Source: Plectrocnemia conspersa
Taxonomy: Eukaryota > Arthropoda > Insecta > Trichoptera > Polycentropodidae
NCBI GenBank assembly: GCA_009617715.1
Contig: VTFK01000299.1
Span: 1 to 64,000, forward strand
Length of the DNA stretch: 64,000 bases
Reading direction: 5' to 3'
Position 1 is the stretch's first letter, and each line of letters starts with the position of its first letter. The notes beneath the pieces are model-generated. The model ran no database searches. It saw only the letters and a list, made by a program, of their open reading frames with translations, and was not told the origin of the DNA. The position numbers and the translations under genes are program-made. Shown here one piece after another: positions 39,638 through 51,600 of the stretch.

Positions 39638-42600
39638 TTAAAACTCATGTTCCTCCTGTAATATATCAGCACAATCCTTATCGTATTGATCTATGCTTTC
39701 CTGTAATTCCCCCAAAATATTTGGAAGCTGCAAGGTACTCTCATTACTATGTTTTATATACGTATAAATTGCATCAATATCCGGCCTAGCCGTATCCTTT
39801 AATGCGTCTCTAAACTTATGCTGCCATTCAATACAATGAGTAATAATCGTTGATTTTAAAACTGCATTATCCAACAATAAAAATTTTATCTAAAAAAAAT
39901 CAGCATTAAAACTTACTTAAAAATTAGATAATATATATTAAACAATACCTGTATCGAGGAATCTCTTATTTGAACATCGTTTGCTAAATCAACATAATGC
40001 ATAATATCTTTATCAAATTCACGAGCTGTAGGATTTTGCACAATATAATCGCTGATAAACTCATCTTTTGGAATAGACCAAATGTGCTTTAGAACATTCC
40101 AAGACTCAACATTATCTATTACCAACTTCAATGCAATCTCAATATCTGTAAAAATACAACTCAAATAAATAATATATCGCCACAATAATATATACATATA
40201 TTATATTAAACTACAATTACCGAACAGCATCGTCTCTTCTATACGCTTACATTCAACATCATTTTTTATTTTGAGATGAAACTTTTCAAGTCCAATATTA
40301 GGAACGCCGAAGTTTTCGTGCAATCTCTGTATATTTACAAACATTTCGACTATGCCAGGTAAAACACCACTGAACAAATCGAATATCTCTTGAGGAGAAG
40401 GGGTCAAGCATATTTCAGAGTCTTTCAAGCAAGTCGTCATTTTCAAAAATGAATGAAACATAATGGTTCCTTCACAAAAACAAAAACATAACATGCATTA
40501 CAACCTCTTTATATTTTATAATATTAATGTATAAACTCACCATTTCCACTAATCTTGGCTTGTAAATTTAACAAAGCGGATCTTACATTCAATATAAAAG
40601 CATTCTCCAAGAGTATATCGATACTCTTTATGAATATTACCCAATGTTTTATAATCTACAAATCACAAAATATTAATTCTACATTAAGCAAAACGTAATT
40701 TAAAATCTACCTTTTCTATGTGTTCTTCAAACCCTTCGTATACAATTGTAACGTATTTGACTACGTTCTTGTACAATTTCAATATGTTCATGATGCTAGT
40801 TTCCCACATGCTTGCTATATCATTTTTTAAATTTTCTAGCTCATATGTTTCAGATACAGGAAATACTATTATCGTTATGGAGCTAATCTCTTCTAACAAT
40901 TTAATCACATGTTTAATACACGCTTTGTAGTACGACAATAATTTCTGAAACTAAACATTTAATATAAATAATTAGGGCTAAAGTAATTTTATAATACACA
41001 AATACTCTGTAGAGAAAGCAATTACGCATGAGCAAAAAATAATTTGCTCTAAAATACATATGTATTGTAGTAAAAAATAATTACTAGATGCAATGCGAAT
41101 GATCTTTAATCCAATGGATCATAAAAGCATCCCAAAAAGTTAATTCAGGGATATTAGCACTGCTCTCTAAATTTATAGATAAAAAATTCGTTCCCAGCAC
41201 ATCACATTTAATCAAATTCAAATATTCTATTCATTAACATTTAACTAAAAATCAAATAATAGTCAAACCCGAATATTAGTAGATATCCGGCCTCGCTCCA
41301 ACCTGACCTACCGAACAGCACAGAACCTAAAAATCACGACGAGGTACATTTGAGCCAGCTTTCTTATTTTGGGTGTTACGGTAATATTATTTAAGACGAA
41401 GAGAGCTGAATTTTATATTTTGAGGCTGTTGCGTGAACGCATCTTGGACTGGTCCAGATCGTCTTGGTTTCAGAGTAGATTCGAATCAAGCTCCTGACTG
41501 ACAATTAGGTAACTGCTTAACCTCGGATCCGATCGGGAAAAACGGGTCCTAAGATCAAAAAATAAGTTATTACTACTCTTAAATTTATGTATTATTTTTT
41601 AAGTCTTTCGTTGTAACCTGACAAGCGCAAGCCCAATGCGTTACAATAGGGTAAATCTGTACCAACTCGGTAAGTCAATCAGACATACAAGTAAGTATTA
41701 ATTAGTTAATTGCTGACATATACATATATAATATAAATTACAAACTTTTAATCAATATATGTTTCTACAGCTGGTGCTAATTTTTAATAAAAGCGCATTT
41801 TTTATAAATAAAAATTCAAGTGTCGCTGCCGGGACTCAAACCGCTTTCTACTAGTGAACATCTAAAAATATTTTCAAATTTTGAACTTTGCAGTCGAGGT
41901 CCAGCACTTTGATTTCTAACCCAGTGGGGTGTGACTTCGCAGCCAGTAAGACGCGGGTGAAAACTATATTACATATTGCGACAGACTATGAATGGTGAGA
42001 TGTTGTCACGTTCTCATGCCAAGTTCCTCAATTTCTACTCCAGGAGATAAGTTAAGCAGACCCCATAATATTATGCTTAGGACAAAAATATTTCGTTCCG
42101 CACATGACTATCAGTTAGTGATTATGTATCACGTTAGTCGAACTTTTAAGAAAATTGTCAGAAAATCCAGATACGATGTTTGAAACTAGAAGCGATGCAA
42201 CACAATTGCTACAAAATATTTAAACTTTCAATTTGTTTTGCAAAATTTTTGGGACGTCATTTAAAAAATCAAATTAAAAGCGATTGCAGGAACTTACTTT
42301 GAATTTCACAGAAGCAACAAGATCTTAAATTTCTGGAATTAGAATCTATCAAGCTCCGCGATAATTTATGCATAATTCTGTTAAAATACCAAAAATATAA
42401 TGGAAATTGGGGATCAAAAATTATAAAAAAATGAATTAAGCGATATAGAAGGATACCAAAAGAATATAGAACAAAATTATACGTATTATGAAAAATATAC
42501 TTGACCGATTACAACATGAAATATTAACACGAGTTTCAAGACTAAAAAAACAAAATAAAAATTTTAGATTTCTGCTGGACCTCGAAAATTTTTTTTTATA

Positions 42601-45600
42601 GCAGGTGAAAATGAACTACGTCAAAATTTCACAAATTTTGGGGATTTCTGTAGCACGGATGTCGATGGAAATGAATTTTAAAATGCTGCACACTACTCGT
42701 AATGAAGTATTACCAGTGAGCAATCATTTAGCGAACTAAATCTTCTTTTGCAATATTTGCGAGCATTAATGTGACAAGATCTTCTTACCATTCAAAAAAA
42801 CGTTAGAAAAATTGCTTTCGATTATGTGATCAGTTTGCAGTTTGCAATTTAAAATTAGAAAAAAATAATCTTTAATAAAATATATATTATTTTTTTCTAA
42901 GAAAACTGTTATTTTTTAAAGAAGTTCAGTGTTTTAAGATCTTGGCGGGCCGTCGCCGTCACCAAAACGGGAAATCATGCGACCTGGGAACTTTATTATT
43001 GACATATGTTTGATTTACATTGCTGCCGACATAGGAAACTCGAATTAGATTACTTTGTAGTAACTGTTAATTTTTTACCGTATATTCATTTATTGCTGCC
43101 TTAAAAATTTATGTGAATAACATTTAAAATATTTTCACTTAATGGACGTATTCAAAAATTGTGAAAAATATTAATTTAAAATAAAGGGAGGGGGGGGGCA
43201 AATAACATTTTCGCCCCCTGGCGCAAACTACTCTTGAGAATATATTAGTATACTCACCCTATCAATTTTGTCTCTACATTTCTTCAAAAATGTATTAGAG
43301 CCTTCAGATGACCATTTAATACTCATTATTCCAGTATTTATAATATTTCGGCAAATCTGCAAATTAAAAATTATTTTAATAAATGTAAATATTATAATTT
43401 TCAGCTTACTCACTTTTTTTATGTTATATGTTATATTTCTAATATAAATATAATAATGTGTAACAAAAAAATTGAATATTACGAACATACTTTATTTTAT
43501 TTTAACAATGGCTGTTATTGCATCTGTTAAGACCAAAGTAAACGTCAAATGTCTTGCACATTAGCACTATCTTATACTTCGTCTTTTAGAAGTGAAATGC
43601 CAGTGTTGCAAAAATGTTCTCGGACAGAGATTTAGCGCTTGCGCTTCAGCTTCAAGATCAATTTAATTCGGAGGACGTCTCGATTATTCGAAAATGCAGT
43701 CCCCCAAAAAAACTAAATCAATCATTTTCCAACTTGGCGAACCCCGACCTCGAATTTACAGACCCTACGCCCAACGCACTAGCCCTTTTTCAACAATTCA
43801 ACAAGCGATTCTTTTGGAACAGTCTATCGGCTGTGGCTGTGCGGTGGAGCAAGCGCATGACTTCATGTGCTGGAATATGCAGGTATGCGTAATAATATAT
43901 ATAAAAAGCATTTTTATACCACATTCGGGTTTGGTAATGCGATGTGAAAGTATTTTACGTTTATAATAGATTTACATATAGTTTTTGGTGTTACAGATAC
44001 CAGGCGAGGAGCGGTTTTTGTGAAATCGCACTTAGCGAACCATTGTTGAAGTTACGGCAGCGGAAAGATCTAGTCGAGACGCTTTTGCATGAAATGATTC
44101 ACGCATTCTTATTCATTTCTGAAAACGACAGGGATAGAGATGGACATGGACCCAATTTCCATAAACACATGTACCGAATCAACCAAGCTGCTAACGTTAA
44201 CATAACAGTCTACCATAGTTTCCATGAAGAAGTATTAAAAATATGTTTTAATTATCAAATAAAAATAGAAATTGAGAGAGATGTCTACCAAGTTCTAGAA
44301 ATTTCCCTCAAGCACTATTTCAGATATTTTGCAAAGTACTATCTATTCACTCGTTTTTGCTCGTTTTGCTTCCTTAAGAATTGGAACATGCTTACCCCAA
44401 TGTGTTTTAATATAATAGATATCTGGTTAGATGATAATCACTAGGTGCTATATCAGGCATACTGATGATGTGGTAGCAGATCTGCCAAAACTTAATTTGT
44501 ATTATCATTCTGCAGTACAGATAAAATACAGCTTTATTTTTCACTAAGCAGATTAAAATAGCATTGAGTAACCAAAGAAGATTGTGACGTTTTAAAAAAG
44601 TACTTATAAAGCTGAGTCGCGGCATGCAACGATCATTTACTCCCAAGTGGTCTCACAGAATCTCATGAACGTTTTTGAAACCGTTAGAGCTCACTGGTTT
44701 TTATTTTATTTTTTGCTACCATTATCGCCTTTAAGACTAATATACTTTTTCCATAACAATAAAATAATTACTCTTTGTAAATTAACCATGTTTTATATGG
44801 TTAACTTCAGTGAAGTGCATCTAAAATACTAAACGTCTAATTCATAAATGCCGATTTAACAGCTGAATTCCTAGAACTTTGTAAACATCCTTAGTAACAC
44901 TAGTATTTTTTTTATTACTTTTTACTCCTCATAATAAAATATTAAAGATATGCATCCTTTCAGGTTCATCATTATCAGACGCATTGGTGGCGTTGCAATG
45001 GACCTTGTCAAAATAGAAAGCCATGGTTTGGAATCATACGTAGAACTCAAAATCGAGCTCCCAGTCCTAAAGACTTTTGGTGGGATCGCCATAGGATGAC
45101 ATGTAACGGAACGTTTATAAAAGTAAAAGAACCAGATTCGAAGATGAAGAAAGCTTCAAAGAATACTGTTACGGAACTTGACATTCGAAAATTATTTAGT
45201 CCAAAAAAATCAAAGAGCATATCCATTACTGGAGAAAACACAAATGTGCCAATAAATAAAAAAATTAAACTGGACTATCCGGCAGCTCAAATTGTTCCTG
45301 TTAATAGCAATAACAGTATCAATGTTAAAAAACTGATTCCGCCTCTTCAAAATTATTCTAATATTCATGATAAACGAAAGGATAATAAAAACTCGATTCC
45401 ACCTTATCAAAATAGAGTTGATATAAACAATTATCAAAATTCAACTTTGCCTCATCAGAATAGAATCGATATAAATAATAAAAGAAACGATAATCAAAAA
45501 TTGATTCCCCCTGTTAAAGATAAGGTTGATGTAAACATTAAAAATAGAGATATCAAAAACACTATTCCAACTCAAAATAAAAATGATATAAATAATGATG

Positions 45601-48600
45601 CTCAAAAATTGACTCCACCTCTTAATAAACCATCATTGAAAAATATTCCTGTATCTAATAATACAAATGTAAAAGAAACTGTGAGGAATCATTGGATTAA
45701 TAAATTCGTTAATGAAAAAACATTACCGAAAGATATAAAACCAGTACCGAATACGAATGATCAAAATATTGCCAACATGAAAGCAGACAATAATAATAAG
45801 TCAACGACTCTCAACTGTCCGTTATGCAACGTATCTTTAAAAACTTCCCAACTGGAGCAACACGTTCAAAATTGTTTGGAAATGACAAAATTCAACGACA
45901 TATTCGAAGATGAACCATCTGAAACAATCGATTTGACAAGCTTCAACGCAGACTCGAAAAGCACTCCATCTTCGTCGAGTAGCTCGGACAATTTCAAAGA
46001 CTGTCCTGTCTGCGGTAAACAAATTCTCGGATCTAACCTCGCCGAGCATTTAGAACTCTGCCTTAATACAACGTTCGACGACGACGAAAAAGACTGTTTC
46101 CCAGCAAACAACGATAGCGTCATTTCGTTATCAGACAGCGACGACGAAATGGAAGTAAATAATTTAAATAAAAGTGTTACCCGTATGCCATGTCCGTGTT
46201 GCTATGAAATGATCGAAGAAAACAGCATGAACGATCATTTGGACCAGTGCCTGCTGTGATTTATTATTTTGAACTTACGCTTATCAAAGGCTCAAAGAGA
46301 GATTTCTCATCATTGGACAGCGACATCTGCGTTCGGTTGTATCCGATCACAATCTCCAATATTGATTCGTATAAACTTTTTATCTCGTTCATTGTTATGT
46401 ATACCTATAATAAAATTATATGAATATATTTTTATATGCTTTGAAAAATATTTTATACTTTACCTGACTGCTAATAAGTGGTATTTCCATTTTTGCGTTC
46501 CTCCAGTGGTTCATTTCATGATAGAACTGCATAACGTTTCTATATGACAAATTAACTTTTTCTTATAAAAAACTTATCGATTAATTTTACTTCACTTACC
46601 GATCAAAGTTATTTTCAATCAAGCAACTTTTAATCAAACTGTTGCATATTAATTTTCTATTTAAACCTTCGTCCAAATTTTCTTCTAAAGATTTCTGTAC
46701 ATTCAGCAAAAATATATTATTTAATAATAATGTCGTAGCCATTTAAAAGTCATACATGTATATAGATAAATTAGAAGTTTTCTATATTTATATTTAATCT
46801 AGAATCAATATCATAAATGTCACATTACTTTTGAGTAAAACCCAATATAACTTTGAACATTATCGCTATAAAATAATATTAATATTTTTATATGTTAGAT
46901 TTAATAATTAATCTTGAATTAGTATTCCATCATGATAACTATTTGAACATATCTTCATTTGATATTATACATACCGCGACAGGATTATTACGCATATGAA
47001 AAATCCACACAGCGACTCTGAATTCTGAACATAGGTGATTGTTTGATTATTAAATATATTTTACTTTTAATTCCAAATGCTTATTATTTTTCTTTATTTT
47101 TAACTAAAAATTACTAATATAATTGTAGAATATTTTTAAATTAACATCTGATAAGATTTATTATTTGTGATCGGTTTTTCTTTTTTTATAAATATATTCT
47201 TGCTATGATTTTTTTCAGAGCTGGGCCCCCGAAATTTGCCCCCTCTCGGCAAGCCTGAACATGTCTGCATTTTTAAGTAACGTTTTTTAAATGGAATGTA
47301 AAAATTTACTTACTTGAAAAGACTAGTCATTTCCTCATATATTATAAAGAAACCATAAAAACAGACATGTCTAATATTGATTCTAGACGTCACAAATGAT
47401 TTAAACAGTACTTACATTCCATTCTTTCCAAATAGCGCTAATATTTAAATCAATCGCAGATATTATTTCATTATATTTCACTTTTATATGAGCCGAATTA
47501 GTACACGGCAATAGCCATTCCGATGAAGTCATCACCTGATAATAGAATACATCATCAATATAAATCACTTACATAAAAATTTAAATTATTATCAAATCAA
47601 ACTTCATTAAGATATTGTAAATGCTTCTTTCTAATGTAACTCATAATCATTTGTCCTGAATACATTGGCATGTTACCGGGATAGCAATTACGTTGCAAAA
47701 CCATGTCTTTTTTGGTATCATCAATTTCTTTAGCGAACATGTCCCATAACTAAAACATACAAGTTTCATAATATAATAACTATCATCAAAGATTAATTAA
47801 TTAAATATTTTAATATTACATCAGCTGTAATTTTCATGAAATAATTACGAAGATTCTCTCTTTTAGAATATGTGTAAGTAGCACATAGTATTTGAACACC
47901 CTCTTCCACGTTGTTGATGGTTTTGAATGATGAAGATACTAAATTCTCAATCAAAGCCTCGATGTGTTTAGTAGTCGTGCGAAAATTCGATATGTTATCA
48001 TACCAAGTTGATATTTGAACGTCCAAGATTTCGTTTTGTACTTTCTGTATTTTTAATAGTGCTGTTTTGAATAACACTTCAACATTTTCGCATATCTTCT
48101 CCATACTTCGACCGTTTGCTCCACTGAATCGAGATATAGGCTTTTCTTCTATCTCATCAATTCTATTTGGAATTATTATTATAATTGTATAAATATATTT
48201 AAATTAGAGAGTTAAATGAAAACCTTAGAAGTATGATAAAAATTTGATCAGTTGCTGTGCCAATCATACATGTAACATAAGGCAGCGCTTTACTGTACTT
48301 TTTTAGAAAAGTGAATCTGTGAAACTCTTAAAAATTCACCGATGAATGATAATTCAATATAATAATGCATGTCTATCACACCACAAGCGTATGAGTAGAC
48401 TAGAATTTTTAAAGCCGCTTGACTTCTGTATCAGACTCTCCTCGGCCAAAACAGACACACCATGTATTACATAAGTTGTAGTAAAATCACTGAGTAACAA
48501 TGAACAAAATATACAAAAACACTTCTGGAGATGAATAATGGATCAGCAAATCACATTGTCCATGACGCTCTGTCGTTCCATAAGGTTTTACAAGCTACAG

Positions 48601-51600
48601 TGCTTTTAAGCAGAAGGTGGTGACTTCTGTGAAAGATTTGTTATTAAATAAAAAGCCTAGATTCACCCTCTGGCAGAAATCATGAGAACAACCAAATAAT
48701 GGTACCTCTGTATATCCACAGGAAAGTATATGCTAACTCTCTTTTGATATGACTAAGAGATAATTTTGCATTTCTAAATACAGTCGCTGCACTTACTAGA
48801 TCTCGCTCACATTGATTTTTACATATTTGCACGGAGCAAAGAGTGTGGCTTAGGTCTAATAAATGGGTGCTGCAGGCGGTGCATGATTGGCTATGTATTC
48901 AACCAAAACGTTTTTTTAGAAGTATCCAGACACCTTCTAAGAGCTTTTTTGTTCCATACGTTACAAGATTAAAAATAATTGAGGTTTTTAATTGACTCAT
49001 CAATTTTAAAATTATGCCAGACTGAATATTAATAGTCCTACTGTAATTCTACATACCTTCCGAATATTATCATTCCGTTGCATACTTCGAGCATATCAAT
49101 ACATCTATGCATAAATGAATCGATACCATTAAATATCACTTCACTGTCAAGATTCCAAGATTCAGGAATAATAAAATTGTGAGCTTCTGATACAGTTTCA
49201 TATATTTCTCTGTAAGCTTTACAACAAGCGATGCATTTAGTTAGTTGATTTATAACAGTTCTAGTTTTACCATCAAACAAAGTCGGCAAATCTATAGAAA
49301 CTGTGCTCTGTATTATAACTTGATTACTCAAATACTTGCATAGATTTGTCAATCTTTCTTTTGAGTTATAATAAGGCGATTCCATCCATATGAATCGAAT
49401 CGAATTCAATATCGGAGAAATATATTTTGGAATATTTTCTATATCGCTTTCATTCTCCATCGAATTACATGGTTCTTTTATGATCTGAAAATACTCAATG
49501 ATTGACATTGACTGTTTAATATTCTCCGTAAGCTCTTCAGATAACTTTTGAAACTGTTTCATGTATGAAGATTGAGTGTTGATTAAAATGTTTGCGATGT
49601 GGACGACGTTGGGATTTTGTAATTGATATTCCAAGGCTCTCAAATTTTCATCTGTTAATAATTAAATAAAAATTAATATAAATTTGTGGTTTATATTTTA
49701 AAAACAAATATTGAATTTACGTCTATTAATCCAGAAGTCGAGCTCGTCCATAGGACATAATAGTTCATCATTAGTGACCGTAATGTTCTTATCTTCAATA
49801 CATGATTTGATCTGCTGTATCCAATATGCCATTACGTTTTCAAGACGTCTAATGAATTCTTTATCATCACAAGCTTCATTGACGTTCATTTTGATAGCAT
49901 CCAGAGGAACGTAAATGACAGTTAAACCTGATATTTTATTATTAATATCAGTTAATTTCAGTAAGAAATTAAATAGCTGCATACAAAATTCGTTTTTAAC
50001 ATCTAATTGTAATATTTGAAAGGAAAATATAATTTTGTTAAATAAATAAAACTAAATGTTACCAAAACAAAGGCAATATTCTCTTATTTCCTTATTTTTT
50101 GTGAATATACCAGGGCTGTGGAGTAAGAGTTGGAGTCTGAGTCGGTGTAGTCTGAGCATTTTAAGTGGAGTCGGAGTCGTAAAAAATCGACCAACTCCGT
50201 CTCTTTTTTAACACTTTCCACTCTGACCAATAATTTTTAATTGTTAGTTGTGCACCATGCGTTTTAAACCGGTAATATGAAGTAAACAAAAGTATGCACT
50301 TAATCAAATACCCAACAACAGCCGACCGACCTACGGCCAGCGTGGTCACACGTAGACACATACAATGGCGCGGCACTAATCCTAAGAAATATTATTATAA
50401 TTATTTTTTGTTCTTTCTTCTTTTTTGCTATTTACATGAAAATAAATAAATAAAAATAAATTTAATATTTTAAGATTATCTTATCGAAATTTTTAAATTC
50501 GGAGTCGGATCTTGCGAAAATGTCGGAGTCAGAAAAAATTCGAATGACTCCACAGCCTCATAATAATAAACATATATAATATTTTAATATATTAGAAATA
50601 TAAGATAATAAAAACATGAAGTGGTGCTCAACACTATATTCTGGTTCTTCTAAAAATGTATCACTAGCTTTGCACAGCATCTCCACCGTAATAAGTAAAA
50701 TACCTTTAATTAAAGTGTATTATTGCCTAGCCTCTTTTTTTGTTCCTCAATGGAAGTAAATTATTTTTATTCGTGCTGACAATAGAGCTTGAAAAAAAAG
50801 TTCTCTAACTTTATTATATAAAACGACTGACTTGTGACTTATGCGTAACGTATTGAGTAGACAGTCATATACCACCAGCGTCATGTAGTCAGTGGCATAA
50901 GTTGGTGACTAATATCTAAAAGACCTGTGTTCGAATTCTATATGAACCCTCGTGCTTATCAATTTTTATCGTGTCTAGGATATCTAGGATATATGTATAT
51001 ATTAAGTTTTATTAGATTTACTAGATACTCATAGATGAATATTTAAATTAAAATTGAGCTAGATCATGAATAATGACATATTTTAATTTTAAGCTGTAAT
51101 AATAGTTTATATTTAATAAAATATAAGTCACTTTGATTTCATTCTGGTGTCTAATTACTTACTTAATAGTTGCTGTCTGTGTTTACCTTGTTGTAACGCA
51201 TTGGGCTCACGCCGATCAGGTTGTACCGGGAGAAAATTTAAAAAATAAATAATAATCTACAATAAGCACATAAAGTTGTGTATTATAAACATTTAGCATT
51301 CGATCCTATTACTTAAAAGTAGATAGATATCAGGGCTCAGAATGTCAGCTGGCATTTTTCATACTAATTATGGATAATATCCACTATACTAAGTTTTGAG
51401 AGATATTTCAAATAAAATACCTAGTTATAGGAAACATAATAAGTAAAACCAGCAATTAAAGAACATGCTAACGACAAATTTTATCGTAGCAAAAATACAA
51501 TAGCAATATTTGAGGTTATGCTACGCTTACCCTTCAAAAAATATCGTTACCTATTTCTAATTAAATGTATGTCTGTAAAATCTAAGAAATCATTATCTAA

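Noticed and set aside
44232..44444. Extension of Spartan exon 2 as an open frame through 44444.
   Set aside because: The family continues with the exon 3 HWWRCNGPC block; the donor at 44232 and acceptor before 44964 join it in phase.
47200..47270. C-rich words (GGGCCCCCGAAATTTGCCCCC type) resembling hAT transposon ends.
   Set aside because: Too short, no partner end or transposase nearby; left unassigned.
50161..50376. Minus-strand 71-codon frame in the dynein intron.
   Set aside because: It lies wholly inside the inverted-repeat element and has no transposase or host motif.
50885..50960. Possible tRNA gene in the dynein intron.
   Set aside because: A good B box but no 7-base acceptor stem pairing; SINE head preferred.
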